From the NCBI GenBank assembly GCA_947498645.1, contig CANMKS010000001.1, forward strand, positions 2,394,032 to 2,458,031: a stretch of 64,000 bases of DNA. The letters are read 5' to 3'. Made by a program: the position numbers and the translations under genes. The DNA comes from an uncultured Paracoccaceae bacterium (lineage in GTDB: Bacteria > Pseudomonadota > Alphaproteobacteria > Rhodobacterales > Rhodobacteraceae). Shown in pieces: positions 25,419-35,366 of this stretch (position 1 is the stretch's first letter; each line of letters starts with the position of its first letter). The notes under the pieces were generated by a model, which saw nothing but the letters and a program-made list of their open reading frames with translations, made no database searches and was not told the DNA's origin.

Positions 25419-28181
25419 ATGTCTTTTCTTAACCGCCTGACCCGCTGCCCACATGCCTTTGATCCCGAAAGGGGGCAGGACGCGCTTGCTGCTTTGCCAC
25501 AGCTGCCTGCGGCGTTGTCCGCACTGGTGGCTGGTGCCGCCGGATGCAGCCCCTATCTGGGTGGTCTTTTGCAGCGCGAGGCTGCGTGGATCGTGCCCGC
25601 CTTCGATGATCCCGAAGCAGCGGTTGCCGAGGTTCTGGATGGTATCCCACACATTGCGTTGGACGCCTTGCCGCTTGCCCTGCGTGAGGCGAAACGCCGG
25701 ATTGCCCTGATCACGGCACTTGCCGATCTGGGCGGCGTCTGGCCTTTGGAAACCGTGACACAGGTACTGACAGATTTCGCCGATGCCGCCGTGCAGGCCG
25801 CCGTCACGCAATTGGTGGCGGCGGAAGTCGCGCGCGGCAAGCTCCCTTCGGGCGGTGATTCGTCGTTGGCCTGTGGCATGGTTGTGCTGGCAATGGGAAA
25901 AATGGGTGCGGGAGAGCTGAATTATTCCTCAGATATCGACCTGATCTGCCTGTTTGACGAAACCCAGTTTGAACCCGATGACTATCACGATGTGCGCGCG
26001 GCGTTCATTCGGGTCACCCGCAAGATGACGGCGATCCTGTCGGAGATGCGCGAGGGCGGATATGTGTTCCGCACCGATTTGCGGCTGCGCCCTGATGCCT
26101 CTGTCACGCCGGTCTGCCTGTCGATGGAAACGGCCGAACGCTACTACGAAAGTGTCGGCCGCACCTGGGAGCGTGCCGCCTATATCAAAGCACGGGTTTG
26201 CGCAGGCGATATCGACGCCGGCAACCGCTTTTTAAAGACGCTGCGCCCATTTGTCTGGCGCAAGCACCTTGATTTTGCGGCCATTCAGGATGCCCATGAC
26301 ATGCGCCTGCGGATCAGAAACCACAAGGGTCTGCATGGCCCGTTGGTGCTGGAGGGGCATAACATCAAACTGGGGCGCGGTGGTATTCGCGAGATCGAGT
26401 TCTTTACCCAGACGCGCCAGTTGATCGCCGGTGGCCGTGACCCTGATTTGCGGGCACGCGGCACATATGAAGGGCTGACCCGACTGGCCAAAGCTGACTG
26501 GATGCCCCAAGAGACCGCGCAGCGGCTTTATGACCACTACAGCGCGCATCGCGAATTGGAACATCGCCTGCAAATGATCAACGATGCCCAGACCCAAACG
26601 CTGCCAACTGACGCCGAAGGCTTTGCCCGGCTCGCGGCCTTTATGGGGTTGGAGGTTGATGCGTTTCGCGCAGGGCTGACCGCGCGGTTGGACGATGTGC
26701 ATGAATTGACCGAAGGGTTCTTTGCGCCGGATCAGCCGACCGCCGCACCAAAATCCGACTGGGGCACCGATATCATCGCACGTTGGCACAGCTATCCGGC
26801 CCTGCGGTCAGCACGGGCGACCGAGATTTTCGACCGCCTTGTGCCGGGGATCATGGCGCGCCTGCAAGAGGCCGCCAAACCAGAAGAGGCGCTGGCGCAG
26901 TTCGACGGATTTCTGGCGGGGCTACCAGCGGGCGTGCAGCTCTTTTCGCTGTTTGAGGCCAATCCGCAGTTGACCCGGCTCATCGTTGATATCTGTGCAA
27001 GAGCCCCAGCGCTGGCCCAATATCTGTCGCGCAATGCGGGTGTTCTGGATGCTGTGATCGGCGGCGCATTCTTTAGCGATTGGCCCGGTGCAGCGGCATT
27101 GCAAACCGAATTGTCAGAGCAGCTGGCAGGCTTTGATGACTATGAAAGCCAGTTGATCGCGACCCGCCGCTGGGCCAAGGAATGGCATTTCCGGGTTGGG
27201 GTACATTACCTGCGCGGGCTGATTGATGCGGACCAAAGCAGCGCGCAATATGCTGAACTGGCCAGTGCCGTCACAACTGCGCTTTGGCCTGTCGTTGTTG
27301 CCGAATTCGCACGCAAACATGGGCCACCACCGGGGCGCGGCGGTGCTGTGGTTGCGATGGGATCACTGGGGGCGGGGCGTCTGACCGCAACCTCTGATCT
27401 GGACCTGATCGTCATTTATGATGCCAGCGGGCAAGAGGCCTCTGAGGGGCGCCGCTCTTTGGCCACACGCCCCTATTTCGCGCGGTTGACGCAGGCGCTT
27501 GTGACCGCACTCAGCGCGCCGATGTCCGAAGGGCGGCTATATGAGGTGGACATGCGGTTGCGGCCTTCGGGCAGGCAGGGGCCGGTGGCCACGTCGCTGG
27601 CCGCGTTCAAGGCGTATCAGCGCAGTGATGCCTGGACATGGGAACATCTGGCGCTGACCCGCGCGCGGGTGATCGCCGGTGATCCCGCACTGGGGCGCGA
27701 TATCGAGGCATTTCGGGAAACTCTTCTTCAAGAGAAATCGCAAGGTGCGGCGATTGTTGCAGATGTTGCGGATATGCGCAGAAGGATCGCCGAGGCCAAG
27801 CCGGACAGGGATGTCTGGGACGTGAAAATCGGGCCGGGGCGATTGCAGGATATCGAACTTTTCGCGCAAACCGCCGCGTTGCGCGCCGGTGCTGCAGTCC
27901 GCGATTTGCAGGGGCAATTCGCTGTTGGCGTCGCGGGTGGATGGTTGAATGCCGCTGATGTGCAGGCATTGACGCAGGCTGCCGGGCTTTTCTGGCGGTT
28001 GCAGACCGTCATGCGATTGCTCACCGGAGAGGTGTTGGACATGGGCACTTTGGGGGAAGGGGCAAAGCGGCTGGTGTTGCGTCAGACACAGACAGAGACG
28101 ATTTCGGAATTGGCAGAGAAGATTGAACATGCAGCAGAACGATCCGCGCGGGTTATCTCCACAACACTGGCGGCCTCATGA
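25419..28181 (+). CDS. glnE: bifunctional glutamine synthetase adenylyltransferase/adenylyl-removing enzyme
   Basis: GlnE adenylylates glutamine synthetase to switch it off when nitrogen is plentiful and removes AMP when it is scarce, guided by PII. At 920 residues it has both nucleotidyltransferase domains. The N-terminal one reads AMGKMGAGELNYSSDIDLICLFDE (about 156-179) and the C-terminal one GSLGAGRLTATSDLDLIVIYD (about 648-668). The start at 25419 (MSFLNRLTR) fits related proteins. An in-frame ATG at 25362 overlaps the ybaK start region and is less likely. The stop overlaps the next gene. Confidence 0.93.
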   Translation: MSFLNRLTRCPHAFDPERGQDALAALPQLPAALSALVAGAAGCSPYLGGLLQREAAWIVPAFDDPEAAVAEVLDGIPHIALDALPLALREAKRRIALITALADLGGVWPLETVTQVLTDFADAAVQAAVTQLVAAEVARGKLPSGGDSSLACGMVVLAMGKMGAGELNYSSDIDLICLFDETQFEPDDYHDVRAAFIRVTRKMTAILSEMREGGYVFRTDLRLRPDASVTPVCLSMETAERYYESVGRTWERAAYIKARVCAGDIDAGNRFLKTLRPFVWRKHLDFAAIQDAHDMRLRIRNHKGLHGPLVLEGHNIKLGRGGIREIEFFTQTRQLIAGGRDPDLRARGTYEGLTRLAKADWMPQETAQRLYDHYSAHRELEHRLQMINDAQTQTLPTDAEGFARLAAFMGLEVDAFRAGLTARLDDVHELTEGFFAPDQPTAAPKSDWGTDIIARWHSYPALRSARATEIFDRLVPGIMARLQEAAKPEEALAQFDGFLAGLPAGVQLFSLFEANPQLTRLIVDICARAPALAQYLSRNAGVLDAVIGGAFFSDWPGAAALQTELSEQLAGFDDYESQLIATRRWAKEWHFRVGVHYLRGLIDADQSSAQYAELASAVTTALWPVVVAEFARKHGPPPGRGGAVVAMGSLGAGRLTATSDLDLIVIYDASGQEASEGRRSLATRPYFARLTQALVTALSAPMSEGRLYEVDMRLRPSGRQGPVATSLAAFKAYQRSDAWTWEHLALTRARVIAGDPALGRDIEAFRETLLQEKSQGAAIVADVADMRRRIAEAKPDRDVWDVKIGPGRLQDIELFAQTAALRAGAAVRDLQGQFAVGVAGGWLNAADVQALTQAAGLFWRLQTVMRLLTGEVLDMGTLGEGAKRLVLRQTQTETISELAEKIEHAAERSARVISTTLAAS

Positions 28182-28453
28182 CCGAGGCTGAGCTTTTTGA
28201 CCCCAAAGGGTTGATCCGTGACGCCTTTGCGATCGAGGGCATCGGCGCGCCCGAATGCAGGAGTATCTTTCTTGATTGGGCTCTGGGTGTTCCACCGTCC
28301 AAAAACCCGCAGGACGAGGTTCGCAAACTGCTGGCCTATTATTTGCCACAACAGCCCGCAAATCACCCCATGATTGCGACGCTGCAAGCGGCATTGCAAG
28401 ATGCCAAACCACCCCGGCGCCGCGGAGGGCGGCAGGGTCGCATGTCGCAGTAG
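28178..28453 (+). CDS. conserved small protein of unknown function (91 aa)
   Basis: The ATG at 28178 overlaps the glnE stop (ATGA), so this gene is almost certainly translated together with glnE. The 91 residues contain a helical segment (LIRDAFAIEG, ECRSIFLDWAL), then HPMIATLQAALQDA, and end in an Arg/Gly-rich basic tail (PPRRRGGRQGR). It has no signal peptide or membrane segment. I do not recognise the family. Its tight link to glnE suggests a role in nitrogen control or just shared transcription. Confidence 0.75.
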   Translation: MTEAELFDPKGLIRDAFAIEGIGAPECRSIFLDWALGVPPSKNPQDEVRKLLAYYLPQQPANHPMIATLQAALQDAKPPRRRGGRQGRMSQ

Positions 28454-28548
28454 TATCTGTGACAAGACACATCCGGTTCGGCCGGCCGATACAGCGCACA
28501 TAATCTGCAAATGCCACTACCTTGTGGCGCGGCACAAACTGTTCCCGA

Positions 28549-29187
28549 TCAGGAAAGTGCTGCCGCCTCTTTGGCCAGTGCCGTGATCCCGGCCCAATCG
28601 CCCGCGACAACCTTGTCTTTGGGTGCGACCCATGATCCGCCAACGCATAGCGTGTTGCTCAGCCCCAGATAGTCGCGCGCATTCTTGAGGCTGACACCAC
28701 CTGTGGGGCAGAATTTGACCTGTGGAATGGGCGCGCCGATGGCCTTGAGCGCGGGCGCGCCGCCATTGGCCTCTGCGGGGAAGAACTTTTGCACGGTATA
28801 GCCGCGCTCCAGCAGGCGCATCGCCTCTGATGCGGTCGCGGTGCCGGGCAAGAGTGGCAGATCGTTGGCCTCACAGGCGTCAAGCAGGATATCGGTCGCG
28901 CCCGGAGAAACGCCAAATGTGGCACCTGCTGCCTTGGCTTCTTCGACATCCTTGGGTGTCAGCAACGTGCCAGCGCCCACAACACCACCGGGCACCGTTG
29001 CCATCTCGCGGATGGCCTCCAAAGCGGCAGGGGTGCGCAGGGTGACTTCAAGGGCAGGCAGGCCACCAGCGACCAATGCGCGGGCGAGGTCGGCTGCGGT
29101 GCTGGCGTCATCAATCACCAGAACAGGGACAACCGGTGCCAGCAGGCAGACTTTGGCGGCGGCGGCAGAGGCATCTTGTGGGGTCAT
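28549..29187 (-). CDS. eda: 2-keto-3-deoxy-6-phosphogluconate (KDPG) aldolase
   Basis: Eda cleaves KDPG to pyruvate and glyceraldehyde 3-phosphate, the second special step of the Entner-Doudoroff route. The 212-residue barrel shows the catalytic Glu in ALEVTLRTPAALEAI (about 46-60), the GAGTLL turn, and the Schiff-base lysine in KFCPTGGVS near 154. The C-terminal GGSWVAP phosphate site is intact. It lies 55 bases downstream of edd on the same strand and should share its promoter and operator. Confidence 0.93.
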   Translation of the reverse strand: MTPQDASAAAAKVCLLAPVVPVLVIDDASTAADLARALVAGGLPALEVTLRTPAALEAIREMATVPGGVVGAGTLLTPKDVEEAKAAGATFGVSPGATDILLDACEANDLPLLPGTATASEAMRLLERGYTVQKFFPAEANGGAPALKAIGAPIPQVKFCPTGGVSLKNARDYLGLSNTLCVGGSWVAPKDKVVAGDWAGITALAKEAAALS

Positions 29188-29242
29188 ATCAGAAATTCCT
29201 TAAGGGCAGGTGCGGGGGGCGCTTTTTCAAGCAAGATGACAA

Positions 29243-31048
29243 TCAGACAACGACACATGCACCATCCGCGGCAAGGCCGACATTCTGGCGGAAAACCTCG
29301 AAAAGCTCGCGGCCCACACCGGTGCCATTGCCGGTCAGATCGGCTGTGGCCGGGGTGCGCGTGCTCAGATCAACACCTTTGACTTCGATGGTGCCGGTTG
29401 TGGCATCAAGCCGGATGATATCACCATCGCGCACCATGGCGATGGGGCCGTGATCGGCCGCTTCGGGACAGACGTGGATGGCCGTGGGCACTTTGCCGGA
29501 TGCGCCGGACATGCGGCCATCGGTGACAAGTGCAACCTTGAGCCCGCGATCCTGTAGCACGGCCAGCGTCGGCGTCAGCCCGTGCAGTTCAGGCATTCCG
29601 TTGGATTTGGGGCCCTGGAAGCGGACGACGATCACTGTGTCGTTGGTAAATTCGCCTGCTTTGAATGCATCCTTGACCGCGTCCTGCGTGTGGAACACGC
29701 GGGCAGGCGCCTCGACGATGTGCCGCTCGGGGGCGACGGCGGAGGTCTTGATCACACCGCGCCCGAGGTTGCCGGACAGCTGCGTCAAACCGCCGGTTTT
29801 CTGGAATGGGTCAGCGGCAGGCCGCAGGATCTTGTCGTTTTGTGTTTCGCCTGCACCGGCAACATATTTGACGCGGCCATCGGCCAATTGCGGTTCCTGA
29901 GAATAGAGGTTCAGGCCCGCACCGGCGACCGTTTTCACATCATCATGCAGCAGGCCAGCATTCAGCAGCTCGCCAATCATATAGCTCAGCCCGCCAGCGG
30001 CGTGGAAATGGTTCACGTCCGCCAGACCGTTGGGATAAACCTTGGCCATCAGCGGCGTGATTGCAGAAAGGTCGCTGAAATCCTCAAGATCCAGGATGAT
30101 CCCGGCAGCCTTGGCCATGGCAGGCAGGTGAATGACAAGATTGGTAGAGCCACCCGTGGCCATCAGCCCGACAAGACCATTCACAAAGGCCTTTTCATCA
30201 AGGATGTCGCAAACGGGCGTGTAATCATTGCCAAGCGCTGTGATTTCAAGCGCGCGCTCTGTGGCGGCAGTGGTCAGCGCATCGCGCAAGGGCGTACCGG
30301 GATTGACGAAAGAAGCACCGGGCAGATGCAGCCCCATGAACTCCATAAGCATCTGATTGGAATTGGCGGTGCCATAAAACGTACAGGTGCCGGGGCCGTG
30401 GTAGCTGGCCATTTCGGCCTTCATCAGTTCCGCACGATCAATATTGCCCTTGGCGAATTCCTGACGCACGCGCGCCTTTTCATCATTGGGCAGGCCAGAG
30501 ACCATCGGCCCCGCAGGCATGAAGATACCGGGGATGTAGCCGAAGGTGGCGGCGGCCATCACAAGGCCGGGCACGATCTTGTCACAGACGCCCAGATAAA
30601 CGGCAGCGTCATAGGTGTTGTGTGACAGGCCAACGCCCGCGGCCAAAGCGATGACATCGCGCGAAAAAAGCGACAGCTCCATCCCCGTTTGGCCTTGGGT
30701 CACGCCATCACACATGGCGGGCACGCCGCCTGCAACCTGTGCTGTGCCGCCAGCGGCACGCGCGGCATCGCGGATCAGGTTGGGGTAGGTTTCAAACGGC
30801 TGATGCGCCGACAACATGTCATTGTAGGCGGTGATGATACCCAGATTGGGGCTGCGCGCGGCGGTGAGCGCAGCCTTGTCGTCGCCCATGGCAGCATAGG
30901 CGTGGGCCTGATTGCCGCAGGTCAAATGGCTGCGGCGTGGCCCTTCTGCGGCGGCGCGCGCCATTGTGTCCAGATACTTTTGCCGCGGCCCTTCGGAACG
31001 GGCGCGAATCCGGTCGGTGACGGCGGTGAGTGTTGGGTGAAGCGGCAT
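29243..31048 (-). CDS. edd: 6-phosphogluconate dehydratase
   Basis: Edd dehydrates 6-phosphogluconate to KDPG using a [4Fe-4S] cluster. The 601-residue protein belongs to the IlvD/Edd family. It shows [16 protein letters not shown] (about 69-84), [22 protein letters not shown] (about 109-130), CDKIVPG near 155 and [13 protein letters not shown] near 307. Together with eda it gives a complete Entner-Doudoroff pair, the usual sugar route in marine Rhodobacteraceae. A perfect LacI-type palindrome 45 bases upstream suggests sugar-controlled repression. No regulator gene lies next to it. Confidence 0.94.
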   Translation of the reverse strand: MPLHPTLTAVTDRIRARSEGPRQKYLDTMARAAAEGPRRSHLTCGNQAHAYAAMGDDKAALTAARSPNLGIITAYNDMLSAHQPFETYPNLIRDAARAAGGTAQVAGGVPAMCDGVTQGQTGMELSLFSRDVIALAAGVGLSHNTYDAAVYLGVCDKIVPGLVMAAATFGYIPGIFMPAGPMVSGLPNDEKARVRQEFAKGNIDRAELMKAEMASYHGPGTCTFYGTANSNQMLMEFMGLHLPGASFVNPGTPLRDALTTAATERALEITALGNDYTPVCDILDEKAFVNGLVGLMATGGSTNLVIHLPAMAKAAGIILDLEDFSDLSAITPLMAKVYPNGLADVNHFHAAGGLSYMIGELLNAGLLHDDVKTVAGAGLNLYSQEPQLADGRVKYVAGAGETQNDKILRPAADPFQKTGGLTQLSGNLGRGVIKTSAVAPERHIVEAPARVFHTQDAVKDAFKAGEFTNDTVIVVRFQGPKSNGMPELHGLTPTLAVLQDRGLKVALVTDGRMSGASGKVPTAIHVCPEAADHGPIAMVRDGDIIRLDATTGTIEVKGVDLSTRTPATADLTGNGTGVGRELFEVFRQNVGLAADGACVVV

Positions 31049-31092
31049 GGCATCCCTCGCACAGGTCGGTTTGGCCGCTCCTTACCATCACG

Positions 31093-31106
31093 TGTTAGCG
31101 CTAACA
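31093..31106. promoter_or_regulatory. LacI-family operator upstream of edd-eda
   Basis: TGTTAGCGCTAACA is a perfect 14-base palindrome with the CG centre typical of LacI-family sites. It lies in the edd/lipoprotein divergent gap, near the expected edd promoter. Confidence 0.75.
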
Positions 31107-31218
31107 AGGGTGGATCGTCGCCAATATGGCCACAATCTTGTCACGACAGTTACATACCTTCTCCACAGGAGAGCGCGATACAGCGTCCGTAACGCAAGAT
31201 CAAAACAGGTTCTCCCTC

Positions 31219-31773
31219 ATGCATAGACGCACGGTGATTGCAGCGCCCTTTTTTCTGGCTCTGGCGGGGTGTGGCATTCCGATTGGCAAATCCAGCCAGC
31301 CGCGCCTTGATGTCAGCCGTGACTACAGCCTGCGTGGATTTGCATTTTCCGCACAGGACGGTTTGACCGTTTCAGAGCGCGAGAATTACTATCCCAACGG
31401 CGATATTGTCTGGCGTGGCGATCCGCGCGGGCCGCGCGTTGCCCAAATTGAGGCCATGTTCACAGAGGCCGCAAACCGCAACAAGCAAGCCATCAACGGT
31501 GGCCAGCCGGTGAATGTCGCGGTGACGCTGGTGCGCTTTCATGGCGTCACCAATCGCACCCGCTATAGCATTGGTGGTGTCTACAACGTCATCTTCGATA
31601 TCACGATCATGGATGCCGCATCGGGCGCGGTGATCGAACCGACCCGCCGTGTGCTGGGCAATCTTGAGGCACCGGGCGGCGAGCGTGCCGTCCAGTTGGA
31701 AGAAGCCGGGCAAACGCAAAAAGTGCGGGTCACGGATTTCCTGACCCGCCTGCTGCGCGAGCAGCTGATCTGA
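31219..31773 (+). CDS. lipoprotein of unknown function
   Basis: This 184-residue protein has a lipoprotein signal with lipobox LALAGC (Cys18), so it should be anchored in a membrane facing the periplasm. The mature part has beta-rich stretches, with VNVAVTLVRFHGVTNRTRYSIGGVYNVIFDITI near the centre, followed by PTRRVLGNL. It resembles a conserved Rhodobacterales lipoprotein family (I recall it as DUF6778, unverified). The ATG at 31219 starts the lipoprotein signal directly; longer frames add unlikely residues. It diverges from edd. Confidence 0.8.
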   Translation: MHRRTVIAAPFFLALAGCGIPIGKSSQPRLDVSRDYSLRGFAFSAQDGLTVSERENYYPNGDIVWRGDPRGPRVAQIEAMFTEAANRNKQAINGGQPVNVAVTLVRFHGVTNRTRYSIGGVYNVIFDITIMDAASGAVIEPTRRVLGNLEAPGGERAVQLEEAGQTQKVRVTDFLTRLLREQLI

Positions 31774-31828
31774 CCACCTGCGCGTTGCAGGCTTTTCAGT
31801 ACCGGGCAGAGCAGGTAAGGGGCGGGGT

Positions 31829-33031
31829 ATGACAGATATATCCCCCTCACAGCCCGTCGTCCGCCTGATCCCCAAAGCCGAAGCGCGGGCCATCCGCCAT
31901 GGTTTCCCATGGGTCTATGCCAATGAATTGGTCATGGACCGGCGCACGCGCAAATTGGCTCCCGGCAGCCTTGCAAACCTCGAAGACGCCAGCCGCACAC
32001 CGATGGGTGTTGTGGCGGTTAATCCGGCCTCCAAGATCATTTGTCGGATGCTGGACCAAGACCCCGATGCGGTGATTGACCAGAATTGGTTTGCGGCAAA
32101 GCTCACCCGCGCGCTGGCCCATCGCGCGCGTCTGTATGATGCGCCGTTCTACCGGCTTGTCCATGCCGAGGCTGATGGCTTGCCGGGCGTTGTGATTGAC
32201 CGTTTCGGCGATCTGGCCGTGGTGCAGCCCAATGCCGCCTGGGCCGATGTGCTGATTGTGCCGCTGGTGGCGGCCCTGCAAGAGGTCACAGGGGTTACAA
32301 CCGTCGTGATGAACGGCACAGGCCGGGCGCGCAGCCTCGAAGGGCTGGAAGAGCGGACCGAGATTTTGGCAGGCGATGCGCCGACAGAGCCGGTGCCTGT
32401 TCCGATGAACGGGGCCACTTATATGGCTGATGTGATGGGCGGGCAAAAGACCGGCCTGTTTTACGACCAACGCCCGAACCACGCCTTTGCGGCAAGCCTG
32501 TCCAAAGACGCAACCGTGCTCGACGTCTTTTCACATGTTGGCGGCTTTGGTCTGGCAGCACTGGCCAATGATGCAGCCTCGGTTCTGGCCGTCGATGGCT
32601 CTGCCCCGGCGCTGGAACTGGCCGAGGCGGGGGCGACCGCAATGAAGGTCACCGACCGTTTCACAACGCGCAAGGGCGACGCCTTTGACGTTTTGACCGC
32701 ATTGGGCGAGGAGGGGGCCAGTTTCGATGTTGTGGTCTGCGACCCACCAGCATTTGCGCCGTCAAAGCCTACTCTGGATGCAGGGTTGCGCGCCTATGAG
32801 CGTGTGGCGCGATTGGCCGCGCCTTTGGTGGCCGAGGGGGGATATCTGGTGCTGTGTTCCTGTTCGCATGCCGCCGATCTGACAAAATTCCGCAATGCCT
32901 GTTCGCGCGGGATTGGCCGGGGCGGGCGCCGGGGGCAGATCATCCACACAGGCTTTGCCGGGCCGGACCATCCGCTCATGCCGCATCTGGCCGAAAGCGG
33001 CTACCTCAAGGTGCTTGTCTACCGCCTATGA
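31829..33031 (+). CDS. RlmI-like class I SAM-dependent rRNA methyltransferase
   Basis: This 400-residue enzyme resembles the RlmI/RlmK group that makes 5-methylcytosine in 23S rRNA. An N-terminal PUA-type RNA-binding domain (about 10-80, HGFPWVYANELV) precedes a Rossmann methyltransferase domain. The AdoMet site lies in VLDVFSHVGGFGLAAL near 232-247, followed by FDVVVCDPPAFAPSK near 299-313 and a LCSCSH strand that may supply the catalytic cysteine. The exact target base is not certain. Its stop overlaps the start of the PIN gene. Confidence 0.87.
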   Translation: MTDISPSQPVVRLIPKAEARAIRHGFPWVYANELVMDRRTRKLAPGSLANLEDASRTPMGVVAVNPASKIICRMLDQDPDAVIDQNWFAAKLTRALAHRARLYDAPFYRLVHAEADGLPGVVIDRFGDLAVVQPNAAWADVLIVPLVAALQEVTGVTTVVMNGTGRARSLEGLEERTEILAGDAPTEPVPVPMNGATYMADVMGGQKTGLFYDQRPNHAFAASLSKDATVLDVFSHVGGFGLAALANDAASVLAVDGSAPALELAEAGATAMKVTDRFTTRKGDAFDVLTALGEEGASFDVVVCDPPAFAPSKPTLDAGLRAYERVARLAAPLVAEGGYLVLCSCSHAADLTKFRNACSRGIGRGGRRGQIIHTGFAGPDHPLMPHLAESGYLKVLVYRL

Positions 33032-33570
33032 GGGTGATGCTGGACGCCTGTGTGCTCTACCCCACCGTGATGCGCGAGGTGCTATTGGGCTGCGCACGGC
33101 TGGGTCTGTATGAGGCGCGCTGGTCGGCGCGGATTTTGGAAGAATGGGCGCGGGCGGCAGGCAAGCTAGGCCCCGCACAAGAGGTCTGGGCGCGGGGTGA
33201 GATTGCAGCACTTGGTGCGGATTTTCCGCAGGCGCTGGTGCGCTATGATGCAGGGTTAGAGCAACGCTACTGGCTGCCCGACCCTGCGGACATTCACGTG
33301 CTGACGGCGGCTGTGGCGGGGTCTTGCGATGGTATTCTGACCATGAATGCCAAGGATTTTCCAAAGAATATCCTGGGGGATGAGGCGTTGTTGCGCTGGG
33401 ACCCGGATGGATTTGTATTGTTGTTGCTGGCAGAGGCCCCGGATCAGGTTCGGGCCGTGGCCGAGGCGGTTCTGGCCGAGGCAAACCGGCTGTCCGAACA
33501 GCCATGGACCATGCGGGGCCTGATGAAGAAAGCGCGGCTGCCACGGGTTGGCAAAGCCTTGGCGGCGTAA
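33028..33570 (+). CDS. PIN domain protein (RSP_2648 type)
   Basis: This 180-residue protein has a PIN-type nuclease fold. Acidic residues occur in MLDACVLYP (D6), in DPADIHVLTAA near 84-94 and in MNAKDFP near 108. PIN proteins are usually Mg-dependent RNases, often toxins, but no antitoxin gene is adjacent. This one belongs to a chromosomal group conserved in Rhodobacterales, so a housekeeping role is more likely than a toxin-antitoxin role. The ATG overlaps the methyltransferase stop (ATGA), which points to coupled translation and perhaps to RNA metabolism. Confidence 0.82.
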   Translation: MRVMLDACVLYPTVMREVLLGCARLGLYEARWSARILEEWARAAGKLGPAQEVWARGEIAALGADFPQALVRYDAGLEQRYWLPDPADIHVLTAAVAGSCDGILTMNAKDFPKNILGDEALLRWDPDGFVLLLLAEAPDQVRAVAEAVLAEANRLSEQPWTMRGLMKKARLPRVGKALAA

Positions 33571-33597
33571 GGCGCAGCGTTCTGCGTGATGCAAAAT

Positions 33598-33631
33598 GGG
33601 CATGGAAACCCCATGATGGGTGCCCATGCCC
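33598..33631. terminator. hairpin between convergent genes
   Basis: GGGCATGG and CCATGCCC form the outer stem and ACCC/GGGT an inner stem, in the gap between the PIN gene and the convergent M48 gene. No T-run follows, so termination is probable but not certain. Confidence 0.5.
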
Positions 33632-33735
33632 GACCGTAACATCGTTGCTCAAAAAGGTTTTGTGATAACGTCAAGAAGGTTAACGCGCAGGGCAGCCTGC
33701 GTTCTGTGTCCAAGCACACAGTGCGGCGGGGCGTA

Positions 33736-34425
33736 TTAAGTATCAGCGTTCCACTTTGCCTCATTGGCCTCAATCGCGGCGATGCGCTGCGGCGTCTTGG
33801 GGTGGCTCATCATCCAGGCGGGTGTCGCCGCACCATGCGCCCCGGTGAGTTTTTCCAGTTTCGCAAAAAGGGTCTTTTGCGGTGCGGTGCCGATACCGGC
33901 CTTGACCAGCAGAGCTGAGGCATAGGCGTCCGCCTCAAATTCGTCACCACGGGACAGGCGCGCAGCCAGCAGACTGGTCAACAGACCGGCAATCCACGGA
34001 CCGATGCCCGGAATGAACCGCCCCAGGATCATCGCGAGTGCGGTGCGCATCGCATTTTGCCCTGAAAAATCTATCATGCGGCGGCGCGAATGGCCCAATG
34101 CCACATGCCCCAATTCATGCGCGATGACGGTTGCCATTTCCTCTGACGTGACCTCGCCCGCGTGGTATTTGTTGAAGAAACCGCGGGTGATGAAAATACG
34201 CCCATCGGGCGCCGCAAGACCATTGACCGGTTCAATCTCATAAATATGCACCTTGATCCGATCAATATCGAGGGCCTTGGCCATGCGCTCCATCAGTACC
34301 TTGAGGGTCGGATCGGCCAGTTCGGTAGATTTATCGTCCAACTCGCGAGAGGTGCGCCAGACGGAAAATCGATACATGGCGAGGCCGTAAAGAACGGCCA
34401 GCAGAATAGGGGCGAGTTTGATCAT
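33736..34425 (-). CDS. M48 family zinc metalloprotease
   Basis: This 229-residue protein starts with a membrane segment (about 3-20). The zinc motif HELGH follows in MATVIAHELGHVALGHS near 101, with the third ligand in DEFEADAYA near 165. A hydrophobic stretch near 127-155 (ILGRFIPGIGPWIAGLLTSLLAARL) may enter the membrane. This matches HtpX/Ste24-type proteases, though it is shorter than HtpX. It may take part in envelope quality control. It is alone on its strand here, with a convergent PIN gene on one side and an AT-rich gene on the other. Confidence 0.87.
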   Translation of the reverse strand: MIKLAPILLAVLYGLAMYRFSVWRTSRELDDKSTELADPTLKVLMERMAKALDIDRIKVHIYEIEPVNGLAAPDGRIFITRGFFNKYHAGEVTSEEMATVIAHELGHVALGHSRRRMIDFSGQNAMRTALAMILGRFIPGIGPWIAGLLTSLLAARLSRGDEFEADAYASALLVKAGIGTAPQKTLFAKLEKLTGAHGAATPAWMMSHPKTPQRIAAIEANEAKWNADT

Positions 34426-34604
34426 AACTTAGATATGGGGGTGGGGCAGTGGTTCGCAAGTGGGATGGCTGTGGCAGGATACTGCGCGTTGGGGGGTTGG
34501 GGGCGAATGTCGAGGTCCGCTGTGCGGATGAAGTTGCCGTTCTGTTCACGGTGAGCAATGCACTGTCTCAGTCAAAACCGGACGGTCGCAACAACAGGGA
34601 AACT

Positions 34605-35366
34605 TCATTTGCCGTCTTTCATCCACTTCCGAGCAAGGGGCATGTATTTCCCAACCGTCTCAAAATTCGAAGCTTCGACCTTTGCTCGTTCGTCCTCATT
34701 GTTAAAGAAGCTGGGCGGCAGGCTGCCGGAAGCATGGAGTAAGTGAAAGTTAGTGGCTCGTCCTACGAAGCCTTGGATCGCCAAGAGTACAAGACACACC
34801 TCATAGGCCAAACCACAAGAAAAGGAATCGGCGAAACTGGCTACTTTTATCAGAAAATTGGGGGCACCCGTTGAATAGCTAATCCAAGCGATCAATCCGA
34901 CTAACACAAAGTTTGTTGCTGCCAGTGCTTCGTTGGTCAAGCGTTCTTGCGTAGTTTTCTCATACTCGTTGATTCGCTTCTTCAGTTCAGGGTCAGGTTC
35001 CGATTTTGCATAGTCATTTGCGATCTCAACGCTAATGCTTTTTTCACGTTTATCCTGAGCTAGGGCTGTGAATATCGGGATATCTTCTACTTTGAACAAT
35101 CCCAAGATCTTTCTCCCACACCATGAAAGCACTCCAGCTACAACATAATAGAATGCCAGCGCAGGCAGCATCAGCCAGGCAGCAAGCATTGAGAAAAACA
35201 CTGCGATATAGAACAACTCGATTGAGTAGTTATCCACAAAATCAATCATTGAGAAATAGGCGGGCGATTGCCCCGTCCTTAGCAAAAAATAGACTTCGAG
35301 AAACAAGGCCTTGTTAACGATGCTGTTTGTAACACTTGGCACTAGACCGGTTATATTAGCTCTCAT
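34605..35366 (-). CDS. AT-rich orphan membrane protein of unknown function
   Basis: This 253-residue protein has hydrophobic segments near 49-85 (IELFYIAVFFSMLAAWLMLPALAFYYVVAGVL) and 150-215, with a charged cytosolic-type loop between them (about 100-145, with ELKKRINEYEKTTQERL). By eye the gene is much richer in A and T than its neighbours, including many TTT, AAA and ATT codons. It has no tight partner. These signs fit a recently acquired gene. I do not recognise the family and see no catalytic motif. Confidence 0.72.
   Translation of the reverse strand: MRANITGLVPSVTNSIVNKALFLEVYFLLRTGQSPAYFSMIDFVDNYSIELFYIAVFFSMLAAWLMLPALAFYYVVAGVLSWCGRKILGLFKVEDIPIFTALAQDKREKSISVEIANDYAKSEPDPELKKRINEYEKTTQERLTNEALAATNFVLVGLIAWISYSTGAPNFLIKVASFADSFSCGLAYEVCLVLLAIQGFVGRATNFHLLHASGSLPPSFFNNEDERAKVEASNFETVGKYMPLARKWMKDGK

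Noticed and set aside
33028..33570. PIN protein as toxin of a toxin-antitoxin pair
   Set aside because: No antitoxin-sized gene is adjacent; the gene is coupled to an rRNA methyltransferase and belongs to a conserved chromosomal group.
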